A stretch of 64,000 bases of DNA from Devriesea agamarum (lineage in GTDB: Bacteria > Actinomycetota > Actinomycetes > Actinomycetales > Dermabacteraceae), in contig NZ_LN849456.1 in assembly GCF_900070355.1 (NCBI RefSeq), forward strand, positions 248,001 to 312,000, written 5' to 3'. Under the pieces are notes generated by a model. The model did no database searches. It was given only the letters and a program-made list of their open reading frames with translations, and had not been told where the DNA came from. The translations under genes were made by a program, and so were the position numbers. Positions 54,898 through 63,829 of this stretch are shown here, in pieces (position 1 is the first letter of the stretch; each line of letters opens with the position of its first letter).

Positions 54898-56940
54898 GTG
54901 CCCGGCGCATTTCAAACCCTAAAGCGTCTCGTGGTGGGTCGCGCGTTCGCCAGCGACCGCCTCGAGAGCACCCGTCTGCCCAAGCGCATCGCGCTTCCGA
55001 CCTTCGCCTCCGACGCCCTGAGTTCTGTTGCGTACGCGCCGGATGAGATCTTATTGACGCTCGCCTTGGCCGGTGTGGCGACCTATTCGCTCAGTCCGTG
55101 GATTGCGGTTGCCGTGGTCGCGGTGATGGCGGTGGTTGTGCTCACTAACCGCAAGAATGTCGAAGCGTATCCCTCCGGTGGTGGCGACTATGAGGTGGTG
55201 CACACCAACTTAGGTGGGGGCGCTGGCCGCGTGGTGGCGTCGGCGCTGCTGGTGGACTATGTGCTGACCGTCGCTGTCTCGATTTCGCAGGCCGCCCAGT
55301 ACGCATCCGGGGCGCTTCCGGTGTTGCACGGATACGAAATGATCCTCACCATCGCGCTGATCGCATTGCTCACGGTGATCAACCTGCGCGGTATCAAAGA
55401 ATCGGGTCGCGTGCTGGCGGTCCCCGTGTATCTATATATGGGCTCAATTGGTCTAATGCTGGCCTGGGGCGGGGTTAAAGCGCTCACCGGCAGTTTGGAG
55501 ACCGCTCCGAGCGCGAACTTTGAGATTGTTCCGGCCACCCAGTTTGAACAGGGACTGACCGCCCTCGGCGGAGCTTTCCTGGTACTGCGCGCCTTCTCCA
55601 GCGGATGCGCCGCGCTGACCGGGGTGGAAGCGATCGGCAACGGTGTGCCGTCTTTCCGCCCGCCGAAGTCGAAAAATGCGGCCACCACGCTGTTGTTGCT
55701 CGGCGGGATCTCCTCGGTCATGATTTTGGGCATTATCGCGTTGGCTCGCGTTACCGAGGTGCATTTCGTCGAAGATCCGCATGCTCAGCTGCGCTTACAC
55801 GGGGAGGCAATTCCGGCTGGTTATCGGCAGATCCCGGTGATTGGTCAGGTCGCGCAGGCAGTGTTCCATGCCTCCAGCCCCCTGTTCTATCTGATTTCCT
55901 TTGTGACGGGTCTGGTGCTCTTCCTCGCCGCTAATACGGCGTTTAACGGTTTTCCGAACCTCGCCAGTGTGCTCGCGAAGGAAGGCTATTTGCCGCGGCA
56001 GCTCAGGTCGCGCGGAGACCGTCTGGCCTACTCCAACGGGATTTTGGCACTGTCGGCGACCGCGATTTTGCTGGTGTGGGTCACCGGAGCGGAAGTTACC
56101 CTCCTGATCCAGATGTACATCGTGGGAGTCTTTGTCTCTTTCACGTTCAGCCAGTTCGGTATGATCCGGCACTGGACCCGACTGCTCGCGATTGAAGCCG
56201 ATGCCCGTAAGCGCAGGCATTTCAGGCGAAACCGCGTCACCAACGCCATCGGTTTTGCCATGGTGACAACTGTGCTCGTCATCGTGTTGATCACCAAGTT
56301 CACGCACGGCGCGTGGGTTGCGGTCACTGCGATGGCGCTGCTGTGGGTCGCTATGTCGATGATCTCGAAACACTATGCCGGGGTTCGGGAGGAACTGCGG
56401 GTCGATCAGGATCCTGAGGATTCCGAGGACAGCGGGGCAGTGGCCGAACCCGGATCGGTGTCGGTGCATCCCTCGCGCTCGCACGGCATCGTGCTGGTGT
56501 CGGTGTTGAATAAACCTGCGTTGCTCGCCATGGGGGTGGCGGGGGCCAACCGGCACACCACGTTCGAGGCCGTCACTGTGCAGGTGGACGATAGCGACAC
56601 CGCGGAGCTGGTTGACCAATGGCGTAGCCAAGATGTCCAGGTTCCGCTGCGGATTCTGTATTCGCCGTATCGCGACTACGTGGGACCGATCCTGAATTAC
56701 ATCCGAACGGTGAATCGGCGCAGCCCTCGCGACGTAGTCGTGGTCTATATCCCTGAATTTATGGTGGGACACTGGTGGGAATCCATCTTGCACAACCACT
56801 CAGCGCGTAGGCTCAAGGCCAGATTGCAGATCCTTCCCCATGTGGTCGTGGCATCCGTGCCCTGGCAGTTAACCTCGTTGCGTCGGGCGATCCAGCAGGC
56901 AGAGGCCGACGGTGATATTCCGAGATTGGCGGCACGCTAG
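54898..56940 (+). CDS. APC-family amino acid/cation permease
   Basis: Integral membrane transporter of 680 residues with about 12 hydrophobic helices in the first ~490 residues, then a cytoplasmic domain. Conserved blocks: FASDALSSVAYAPDEIL, YPSGGGDYEVVHTNLGG and NTAFNGFPNLASVLA. Homologues sit beside trk genes (Rv2690c), so potassium or amino acid uptake is possible; the substrate is not decidable. ATG at 54892 is an alternative start. Divergent from the TrkA pair. Confidence 0.85.
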   Translation: MPGAFQTLKRLVVGRAFASDRLESTRLPKRIALPTFASDALSSVAYAPDEILLTLALAGVATYSLSPWIAVAVVAVMAVVVLTNRKNVEAYPSGGGDYEVVHTNLGGGAGRVVASALLVDYVLTVAVSISQAAQYASGALPVLHGYEMILTIALIALLTVINLRGIKESGRVLAVPVYLYMGSIGLMLAWGGVKALTGSLETAPSANFEIVPATQFEQGLTALGGAFLVLRAFSSGCAALTGVEAIGNGVPSFRPPKSKNAATTLLLLGGISSVMILGIIALARVTEVHFVEDPHAQLRLHGEAIPAGYRQIPVIGQVAQAVFHASSPLFYLISFVTGLVLFLAANTAFNGFPNLASVLAKEGYLPRQLRSRGDRLAYSNGILALSATAILLVWVTGAEVTLLIQMYIVGVFVSFTFSQFGMIRHWTRLLAIEADARKRRHFRRNRVTNAIGFAMVTTVLVIVLITKFTHGAWVAVTAMALLWVAMSMISKHYAGVREELRVDQDPEDSEDSGAVAEPGSVSVHPSRSHGIVLVSVLNKPALLAMGVAGANRHTTFEAVTVQVDDSDTAELVDQWRSQDVQVPLRILYSPYRDYVGPILNYIRTVNRRSPRDVVVVYIPEFMVGHWWESILHNHSARRLKARLQILPHVVVASVPWQLTSLRRAIQQAEADGDIPRLAAR

Positions 56941-56984
56941 GAGCAGCGGGTGGCCGGCGCACCCATAGAAAGGACCGGAAGCTC

Positions 56985-58370
56985 GTGAACGGGGAGTTCC
57001 CACCTGAGGACCAGCAGGAGCCGCCCTCCCGGACAGCGCGGGGGAGCAAAGGGCAGCTGCTGACGCTGACCTGCGGTGCAGCAGCCCACGGCGGTACGTT
57101 TGTGGCGCGGCACGAGGGCCGGGTGGTGTTCGTGCGCGGAACGGCACCGGGTGAAACCGTGGTGGCCAGATTGCTCGATGATTCGGCTGAGCGCGCAACG
57201 GCGCGGTTTTGGCGAGCCGAGACCGTTGAGGTCTTAGACCCATCGCCTGACAGGGTGCCGTCGGTGTGGCCGGAGGCTGGGATCGGTGGAGTCGGAGGAG
57301 CTGATTTCGCTCACATTGCGCTGCCGGCGCAGCGACGGTTAAAAACCGAAGTGTTGCAGGATCTTTTGCGCCGCGCCCGGGTGCGGACCTTGGATCTCGA
57401 GGAGGTCCAGGTGGAGCCTGCCCCTGGGGACCACGACGGTTTAGGGTGGCGCACGCGGGCACAGTTTGCGGTCAGCGACGGACGGATCGGTATGCGCGGC
57501 TGGCGTTCCCATGAGGTTTTTGATGTGGGGGAGAACCCGTTGGTTGTTCCCGATATCCGTGCGCTCGGTGTGACGTCGTGGACGCCTCCGGCGAATGTCG
57601 TCGGGGTCGATGTCGTGGCCCCGAGTAACGATGTGCCGGCGGTCATTCTTCGTGTAGATGAGCGCATTCCGGCGGCACAGCGCACTGAGCACACCCTGCG
57701 AACCCTGTTGGAGGCGCTACCGAGCGCGTGGGACGGGATCCAGGTGCTCGCGGGCTGGCGCGGTGATCTCAGGACGCTGCGCGGCAGTGGAACAGTATCT
57801 GAGGTCGTCGGTGAGGGCGATATGCAACGCCACTACCAGGTGGCCGCTCACGGGTTCTGGCAGATTCATCGTAAAGCGCCGTCTGTACTGGTCGAAGCGG
57901 TGATGGCAGCGGCCGGTGCGAAGCCTGGCGACCGGGTGTGGGATCTTTTCTCCGGTGCGGGGTTGTTCACGGTGCCGCTGGCTGAGGCCGTGGGTATCAC
58001 CGGTCACGTGGTCGGAGTGGAGGCTTCGGCTCGGGCGACTGCGGATGCGAGGGCAAACCTGGTGGGATATCCCGGGGCTGAAGCGGTCGCGGCTGATGCG
58101 GCGAGGTGGGCTCGGGAACAGTCTGAGCGTCCCGATGTGGTTGTTCTTGACCCGCCGCGGGCTGGTGCTGGAGTGGAGCTGACCCGCGTGCTGTGTCGCG
58201 CGGCGCGTCGTCGGATCGTGTACGTCTCGTGTGACCCGGCTACCCTCGCCCGGGATATGCGGGTGGCGGAAGACAGCGGCTGGGCGATTGCTGAGGTGCG
58301 GGCATTGGATCTGTTCCCTCACACCCATCACGTCGAGTGCGTTGTGATGCTGACACCGCGTCATGAATGA
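56985..58370 (+). CDS. TRAM-domain SAM-dependent RNA methyltransferase (RlmD/TrmA type)
   Basis: rRNA/tRNA uracil-5-methyltransferase family member of 461 residues. An N-terminal TRAM domain (about 20-90, GGTFVARHEGRVVFVRGTAPGE) and a C-terminal Rossmann domain with SAM motif DLFSGAGLFTVPLAE, LDPPRAG and the catalytic Cys region VSCDPATLARD. The four-Cys iron-sulfur cluster of RlmD is not visible. GTG start with AAAGGACC upstream. 44 nt after the permease gene and homologous to Rv2689c by position. Confidence 0.88.
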   Translation: MNGEFPPEDQQEPPSRTARGSKGQLLTLTCGAAAHGGTFVARHEGRVVFVRGTAPGETVVARLLDDSAERATARFWRAETVEVLDPSPDRVPSVWPEAGIGGVGGADFAHIALPAQRRLKTEVLQDLLRRARVRTLDLEEVQVEPAPGDHDGLGWRTRAQFAVSDGRIGMRGWRSHEVFDVGENPLVVPDIRALGVTSWTPPANVVGVDVVAPSNDVPAVILRVDERIPAAQRTEHTLRTLLEALPSAWDGIQVLAGWRGDLRTLRGSGTVSEVVGEGDMQRHYQVAAHGFWQIHRKAPSVLVEAVMAAAGAKPGDRVWDLFSGAGLFTVPLAEAVGITGHVVGVEASARATADARANLVGYPGAEAVAADAARWAREQSERPDVVVLDPPRAGAGVELTRVLCRAARRRIVYVSCDPATLARDMRVAEDSGWAIAEVRALDLFPHTHHVECVVMLTPRHE

Positions 58371-58377
58371 TAAGGTT

Positions 58378-58395
58378 TATCTTGACATCAAGATA
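58378..58395. promoter_or_regulatory. Inverted-repeat operator candidate upstream of acnA
   Basis: TATCTTGA-CA-TCAAGATA is an inverted repeat with perfect 8-bp arms, 78 nt before the acnA start. It overlaps or follows a possible -10 TAAGGT (58371-58376). Such palindromes are typical of MarR/PecS-type repressors; TamR-like regulation of aconitase is known in Streptomyces, but the regulator here is unknown. Confidence 0.5.
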
Positions 58396-58473
58396 GTGGT
58401 GATTTCCGGCTCGTCCGCTGACGTCGCGTCGCGCGGCAGGTGAGGGGTCACCCACCACGCGAAGGAGTGCATC

Positions 58474-61272
58474 GTGAGCACTATCAACACGTTCGGTGCG
58501 AGGACCACGCTCAACGTCGGTTCTCAGGATTACGAGATTTATGCGCTCAAGTCAGTTGAGGGCGCCGACCGGCTTCCTTACAGCCTGAAGGTGCTGCTCG
58601 AAAACCTTCTGCGCACCGAAGACGGCGCCAACATTACCGAGGAGCACGTCCGCGCCTTGGCAGGATGGGACCCCAGCGCCGAACCGGACACCGAAATCCA
58701 GTTCACCCCAGCGCGCGTGATCATGCAGGACTTCACCGGGGTCCCCTGCGTGGTGGACCTCGCCACCATGCGTGAAGCTGTGGCCGACCTCGGGGGAGAC
58801 CCGCACCGGATTAACCCGCTAGCCCCCGCCGAAATGGTGATCGACCATTCCGTGATGATCGATATCGCGGGTCGCCTCGATGCGCTCGAACGCAATATGG
58901 AGCTCGAATACGAGCGCAACCGCGAACGCTATCAGTTCTTGCGCTGGGGCCAGACAGCATTTGACGACTTTAAAGTGGTGCCGCCCGGCACCGGGATCGT
59001 GCACCAGGTCAATATCGAATACCTGGCCCGAACGGTAATGACCCGTGAGGTTGAGGTCGACGGCAAAACCGTGCTGCGCGCCTACCCCGACTCGTGCGTC
59101 GGCACCGACTCTCACACCACGATGGTCAACGGTCTCGGTGTTCTCGGCTGGGGGGTTGGCGGTATCGAAGCCGAAGCAGCCATGCTCGGACAGCCGGTGT
59201 CCATGCTGATTCCACGAGTCGTCGGGTTCAAACTCACCGGCGATATCCCGCCCGCAGCCACCGCCACCGACGTGGTGCTCACCATCACCGAGATGCTGCG
59301 CAAACACGGCGTGGTCGGCAAATTCGTTGAGTTCTACGGCGAAGGGGTCGCCGCGGTACCGCTGGCAAACCGCGCCACCATCGGGAACATGAGCCCGGAG
59401 TTCGGTTCAACCTGTGCCATCTTCCCCATCGACGATGTGACTATCGACTATCTCCGGTTGACCGGACGCAGCGATGAACAGCTTGCGCTCGTCGAGGCGT
59501 ACGCAAAGGAACAGGGCATGTGGCTGGACCCCTCCCGCGAGGCGGTCTATTCCGAATACCTGGAACTGGACCTGTCTACCGTTGTGCCCTCCATCGCCGG
59601 CCCGAAGCGCCCCCAGGACCGGATCGTGCTCACCGACGCGAAAAAGGCTTTCCGACAGGTCCTTCCCAGCTATGTCGGTGCCGATGCAGAGGCTTCAGAC
59701 GAAGCAGCTGACGTGGCATCCTCGTTCCCCGCCTCTGACCCCGCCACACCGGAATCAGACCCCGAAGGCGAAAGCTCAGCCCCGGAAAAAACCGCCGTCG
59801 TCGGCCGAGCAAGCAAACCCACCCCGGTGAAGGGGCACGACTTCACCATCGACCACGGCATCGTGTCAATCGCCTCCATCACCTCCTGCACCAACACCTC
59901 AAACCCGTCAGTGATGATGGCCGCCGCATTGCTCGCGAAGAACGCCGTGGACAAGGGCCTTTCCGCAAAGCCATGGGTGAAAACCTCCATGGCCCCCGGA
60001 TCCAAAGTGGTCACCGACTACTACGAAACCGCTGGACTATGGCCCTACCTGGAAAAACTCGGCTTCCACTTGGTGGGATACGGGTGCACCACCTGCATCG
60101 GGAACTCTGGCCCGCTCGCCGAAGAGATCTCCGCAGCCATCAATGACGCCGACCTTGCAGTGACCGCCGTGTTGTCCGGGAACCGCAACTTTGAAGGCCG
60201 CATCAACCCCGACGTGAAGATGAATTACCTGGCTTCACCGCCGCTGGTCATCGCATACGCCTTGGCGGGGACGATGGACTTCGACTTCGAGACCGACCCG
60301 CTCGGCACCGACCCCGACGGCAACCAGGTGTTCTTACGCGATATTTGGCCCTCACCCGCCGACGTGGAAGACACCATCGCCCGAAGCATCACGCAGGAAA
60401 TGTTCCGCAAGGACTACTCAGATGTCTTCACCGGCGACGAACGGTGGCGCGCCCTGCCAACCCCAGACGGCGCCACCTTCGCGTGGAACGAGGACTCCAC
60501 CTACGTGCGCAAACCCCCGTACTTTGAGGGCATGGGGCGCGACCCGGAACCAGTCACCGACATCACCGGTGCCCGGGTGCTGGCCAAACTCGGTGACTCC
60601 ACCACCACCGACCACATCTCCCCAGCTGGAGCGATTAAGGTCGACTCCCCGGCCGGACGATACCTGCGTGAACACGGCGTTGAGCGCAAGGATTTCAACT
60701 CCTATGGCTCCCGACGCGGCAACCACGAAGTGATGATCCGCGGCACCTTCGCCAACATTCGGATCAAAAACCAGTTGCTGGACGGCGTCGAAGGCGGTTA
60801 CACCAAGAACTTCCTGACCGGTGAACAGGCGTTTATCTACGACGCTGCCCAGGACTACGCCGCAGCGGGCGTCCCGCTCGTAGTACTCGCCGGCAAGGAA
60901 TACGGCACCGGATCCTCGCGCGACTGGGCAGCTAAAGGCACCAAACTCCTCGGAGTGCGGGCGGTCATCGCTGAATCTTTTGAACGCATCCACCGCTCAA
61001 ACCTGATTGGGATGGGCGTGCTGCCGTTGCAGTACCCCCAAGGTGAAAACGCTGAATCTCTTGGCCTCACCGGGGAAGAAATCTTCGCGATTTCTGGCAT
61101 CGCTGCGATCTCGAACGGTCCCGCCCCGCGCGCCGTGCACGTGGTTGCCACCGCGCCCGACGGCAAAGAAACCAGCTTCGACGCCGTGGTGCGCATCGAC
61201 ACCCCCGGAGAAGCGGACTACTTCCGTCACGGCGGCATCTTGCAGTACGTGCTGCGGCAGCTTGTCGGCTAG
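58474..61272 (+). CDS. acnA: Aconitate hydratase (AcnA/IRP type)
   Basis: Citric-acid-cycle enzyme of 932 residues interconverting citrate and isocitrate. The [4Fe-4S] ligands are C472 (SCTNTSNPS), C538 and C541 ([10 protein letters not shown]). Other blocks: [33 protein letters not shown] and [11 protein letters not shown]. An acidic Ser/Pro/Glu-rich insert of ~50 residues (about 403-455) lies between the first three domains and the Cys472 segment, so the protein is longer than usual. GTG start preceded by AAGGAG. Confidence 0.96.
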   Translation: MSTINTFGARTTLNVGSQDYEIYALKSVEGADRLPYSLKVLLENLLRTEDGANITEEHVRALAGWDPSAEPDTEIQFTPARVIMQDFTGVPCVVDLATMREAVADLGGDPHRINPLAPAEMVIDHSVMIDIAGRLDALERNMELEYERNRERYQFLRWGQTAFDDFKVVPPGTGIVHQVNIEYLARTVMTREVEVDGKTVLRAYPDSCVGTDSHTTMVNGLGVLGWGVGGIEAEAAMLGQPVSMLIPRVVGFKLTGDIPPAATATDVVLTITEMLRKHGVVGKFVEFYGEGVAAVPLANRATIGNMSPEFGSTCAIFPIDDVTIDYLRLTGRSDEQLALVEAYAKEQGMWLDPSREAVYSEYLELDLSTVVPSIAGPKRPQDRIVLTDAKKAFRQVLPSYVGADAEASDEAADVASSFPASDPATPESDPEGESSAPEKTAVVGRASKPTPVKGHDFTIDHGIVSIASITSCTNTSNPSVMMAAALLAKNAVDKGLSAKPWVKTSMAPGSKVVTDYYETAGLWPYLEKLGFHLVGYGCTTCIGNSGPLAEEISAAINDADLAVTAVLSGNRNFEGRINPDVKMNYLASPPLVIAYALAGTMDFDFETDPLGTDPDGNQVFLRDIWPSPADVEDTIARSITQEMFRKDYSDVFTGDERWRALPTPDGATFAWNEDSTYVRKPPYFEGMGRDPEPVTDITGARVLAKLGDSTTTDHISPAGAIKVDSPAGRYLREHGVERKDFNSYGSRRGNHEVMIRGTFANIRIKNQLLDGVEGGYTKNFLTGEQAFIYDAAQDYAAAGVPLVVLAGKEYGTGSSRDWAAKGTKLLGVRAVIAESFERIHRSNLIGMGVLPLQYPQGENAESLGLTGEEIFAISGIAAISNGPAPRAVHVVATAPDGKETSFDAVVRIDTPGEADYFRHGGILQYVLRQLVG

Positions 61273-61413
61273 GAAGTGAGCTGCGAGGTTATCGGGCTGA
61301 TAGGCGGTCTGGTGACTGATGCGGTCTCGCTATTGGTCCGTTAGGGCGTGTAGCAGTGAGACGTTTATCGGCGTGTATGGATCATGCACGCGGCTCTCCG
61401 TAAGGGCGTAACG

Positions 61414-61457
61414 AACACCCTGCCAGGCTTCGGCTTGGCAGGGTGTTTTGTTGTTTA
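61414..61457 (+). terminator. Terminator after acnA
   Basis: Positions 61414-61428 pair with 61433-61447 (15 bp with one G-T wobble) around a TTCG loop, followed by TTG and TTGTTT. Confidence 0.85.
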
Positions 61458-61546
61458 GGGGCGGGGGCGAGGGTGGGCTGTGTGATGACGGTGTGTGAGT
61501 GGACGGAGTGGGTTTGCCGAGCGCTCAGGGAATAATCACGTACGCG

Positions 61547-61571
61547 CTATCTCGATAGGGGAGAGTCTCCC
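61547..61571. promoter_or_regulatory. Two adjacent inverted repeats upstream of the ApeA-like gene
   Basis: CTATC-TC-GATAG (61547-61558) and GGGAGA-G-TCTCCC (61559-61571) abut each other about 60 nt before the -35. They could be operator half-sites or a hairpin; no regulator gene is adjacent. Confidence 0.35.
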
Positions 61572-61630
61572 TTGTTCGAGGATGGGATATTTGAATAATT
61601 CGAGCCTGCTTTCGCGCTGGTAAGGACTGC

Positions 61631-61659
61631 TTGACAATAAATGTGGGCGGTATCACAAT
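61631..61659 (+). promoter_or_regulatory. Promoter of the ApeA-like gene
   Basis: Consensus TTGACA (61631-61636) is followed by 17 nt and CACAAT (61654-61659). Transcription would begin near 61666, giving a leader of about 31 nt. Confidence 0.65.
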
Positions 61660-61696
61660 GATAGCTGTAATGTTGATTGATGAGGAAAGAAATACG

Positions 61697-63133
61697 ATGA
61701 GTGATCCATTAAATCTTGACGGTTCCTATGAGTGGTCGGGCCACTGGTGGCTACCGGGCAATCCGGACAATAAAGTGGATGGTGCGCTTCGGTATGACAA
61801 ACATAAGGGTCTCGAACTATCCTTAATTGGCGGGTTTGATGACCGCAGCATAGAAAGATCCTCGCATAATGTGACCACCATTCGAGCATGCACGCAGGAG
61901 TGGGATGTAATTTTCGGTAATGCTGAGGATTGCAAAATCACGCTTATAGATGGCGCGCCTAGGTATACTCCGCATCGAGTCTGCTATGAGTCGATAAAGC
62001 TTGAGAAGCAGATTATTGTGGCGGAAATTGCTCTCGTTGGTGCTCATGTAAATAGTGAGAATGAGCCAAAATTCTCCATAGGGCAAGTTTCCGTTGAAAA
62101 CTTAGGTAGTTGGGCCGTTTCGTCGCGACCTTTTTGCGATTCGGATGTTTTTGGGGTGAGAGTAAAGAGTGATAGTGGCGAAGAGTTTGCTTTAGGTCGA
62201 TACCCTTCGGATTTTGTTGACGATGGGAAACCCGGTATGGATGTCAATTCCATCACCAATGCTGTGTACATGCAGTTTTCGTCACCCATTCCCTATTCTT
62301 TGGGAAGTGCAATCTCGCGTGTTCAATCAATCCAGAGCCTAATAACGTTCGCAGCTCACCGCGCAGCTGGAGTGATATGGTTGCGTTTAAAAACTATGAA
62401 TTTAGCTTCAAGTTTTCAAAGTGATAAAGCTGCGTTAACAGTCGATGTAATCTATCCGCCTAATATAGTAGGAAACTCCAAGGCTGAAGATGTCGAACGT
62501 CGCCATATGCTTTTAGCTTGTGATAGCGCAATCTTTGAGAGGGTTATCTTAGGCTGGCTAGATGTGTGCGAAAGTCTCCTCCCGGCGACGAACCTGCTCC
62601 TTGTGTTCCACTATGCATCAGACCGTTACATTGAAAGTTTGATACTTATGGCTGTTGGTGCTGCTGAAGCGCTGCATCAAAGTCTAGGCATAGATGAGTT
62701 ACCCATGCCTAAAGAAGTATTCGGTGAAATACGTGAAAATATGCTCACTCAAGCACCCAAAGACCTACGTCCGCGCTTTAAATCCATGATTCAAAATAGG
62801 ATGACACTCCGTGAACGGTTGCTTGCACTCGCCGCCAGGCCGGACCAGCAAGCGGTCTCGAAAATTGTATTGGACGTCGAGTTGTGGGCGAAGAAGGCAG
62901 TGCGTGCGCGTAATGAGCTCGCGCATACAGCCGCCACTAAAAATCATTCACTGGAGGAATTGTTCGCAATCGTAGAGGTCACTAGGGCTGTCGTAACCTT
63001 GAATATCCTGCATGAACTTGGCGTGTCTCCCGAACGGCAGCGGGAAATTGTCGAAAGAAATCGGTGGATGCGTGGAGTTGTGAAGCAATCCAAACACTGG
63101 TTTAAGGGACAGGATGACGAATCGCCCAAGTAG
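61697..63133 (+). CDS. ApeA-like HEPN-domain protein, probable abortive-infection gene
   Basis: Protein of 478 residues. The N-terminus (GHWWLPGNPDNKVDGALRY, about 14-32) matches ApeA N-terminal domain 1. The C-terminal ~180 residues resemble the ApeA-type HEPN domain, with the RNase motif R405-N-x3-H410 (RNELAH). ApeA proteins are single-gene anti-phage defences thought to cleave RNA on infection. ATG 61697 is chosen because GAGGAAAG lies 7 nt upstream; the longer frame from 61631 starts inside the promoter. AT-rich and codon use unlike its neighbours (many AAA, ATA, TTA), a sign of transfer. No partner gene. Confidence 0.8.
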   Translation: MSDPLNLDGSYEWSGHWWLPGNPDNKVDGALRYDKHKGLELSLIGGFDDRSIERSSHNVTTIRACTQEWDVIFGNAEDCKITLIDGAPRYTPHRVCYESIKLEKQIIVAEIALVGAHVNSENEPKFSIGQVSVENLGSWAVSSRPFCDSDVFGVRVKSDSGEEFALGRYPSDFVDDGKPGMDVNSITNAVYMQFSSPIPYSLGSAISRVQSIQSLITFAAHRAAGVIWLRLKTMNLASSFQSDKAALTVDVIYPPNIVGNSKAEDVERRHMLLACDSAIFERVILGWLDVCESLLPATNLLLVFHYASDRYIESLILMAVGAAEALHQSLGIDELPMPKEVFGEIRENMLTQAPKDLRPRFKSMIQNRMTLRERLLALAARPDQQAVSKIVLDVELWAKKAVRARNELAHTAATKNHSLEELFAIVEVTRAVVTLNILHELGVSPERQREIVERNRWMRGVVKQSKHWFKGQDDESPK

Positions 63134-63561
63134 CCTGTAGGGGTCTTGTGTGTTTTTCGTCATAACGTCACTAGGAAGCGCTGATTAGTGATCGATATAT
63201 TCGGTAGCTAATCCGCCGCCAACTAGTTGAGATAACGCCGAATTGTGCCCATTTTGTGTTATCTAAGTTGCCGTTTTGCTTTGGGAGATTTGACATTTTC
63301 TGACTCTAATACGTTCTGCGAGGTCGGTCGGTGTGAGTCTGGCCTGTTTGCGTACCTCACGGAGGCGGTAAGTCTGAATCTTAGCGAGCTTCCATTCTTT
63401 ACGGGTCATGACTTACGCGCGATCAATGGGATGTTTAATAATAAAATCCTTAAGGGAGAAGACCTTCGTAATCACTCTCTTTTAACTTGTTCAAGTGATC
63501 GTTAAAAGACCATCGGCTATAGAAGTTTTTGCACCAGCGATTTTTCGTGCAAACCTTACTA

Positions 63562-63708
63562 TCAATGATCGACATAGTCTGCGGAGCCCCTTTCCTTCTT
63601 GAGCTGCGCCTCACGCCTCGCCCTCTCCGCCCACTCACCCCGGGCGTCGATACCTGTCGGGTTCCGATCCGTCCACCCGGTTTGCTCGCGTGCGATGAGC
63701 AAGATCAT
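63562..63708 (-). CDS. Doubtful small protein (48 residues)
   Basis: A minus-strand frame reading MILLIAREQTGWTDRNP and a charged tail (WAERARREAQLKKERGSADYVDH). The charged, amphipathic composition resembles a real protein end rather than random frame, but there is no Shine-Dalgarno and no recognised family. It may be a remnant of a longer gene. Confidence 0.25.
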   Translation of the reverse strand: MILLIAREQTGWTDRNPTGIDARGEWAERARREAQLKKERGSADYVDH

Positions 63709-63790
63709 GGTGGTGCGTCATATCGGTGCAGAGCTCGTGAAGGTATGCACACATGTGAGTGAAAAGCTCGTCGTAGCTGGTCGGCGGGGT

Positions 63791-63796
63791 TAGGCT
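63791..63796 (+). promoter_or_regulatory. Possible -10 of dxs
   Basis: TAGGCT, the same hexamer as before aroG and the GNAT/CoA-ligase gene, lies about 34 nt before the dxs ATG. Here the leader would be ~27 nt and carry a Shine-Dalgarno. Confidence 0.35.
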
Positions 63797-63829
63797 TTCC
63801 GCGTTCGCCCATTGTTCGGGAGGAAAGAT

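Larger units (their letters stand above)
61273..61696. other. Intergenic region between acnA and the ApeA-like gene
   Basis: Contains the acnA terminator (61414-61457), two adjacent inverted repeats (61547-61571) and the promoter at 61631-61659, all listed separately. No gene is supported within it. Confidence 0.5.
63134..63829. other. Gene-poor region between the ApeA-like gene and dxs
   Basis: Nearly 700 nt with one doubtful minus-strand frame (63562-63708) and no clear terminator. The first half is AT-rich like the upstream gene; GC content rises again from about 63600. TAGGCT at 63791-63796 is a possible -10 for dxs. Confidence 0.45.

Noticed and set aside
55795-56799. Long minus-strand frame (about 334 codons) opposite the APC permease gene
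   Set aside because: Arg/His-rich with no motif; it is the shadow of the permease coding sequence.
49107-61540. Shared 12-mer GGAATAATCACG before the DUF4193 gene and before the ApeA-like gene, as a possible attachment site
   Set aside because: Twelve bases shared between two places in 64 kb are expected by chance many times over, and the surrounding sequences do not match.
63245-63505. 86-codon plus-strand frame downstream of the ApeA-like gene
   Set aside because: No Shine-Dalgarno before the GTG and no family similarity. AT-rich sequence without coding features; I treat it as non-coding.
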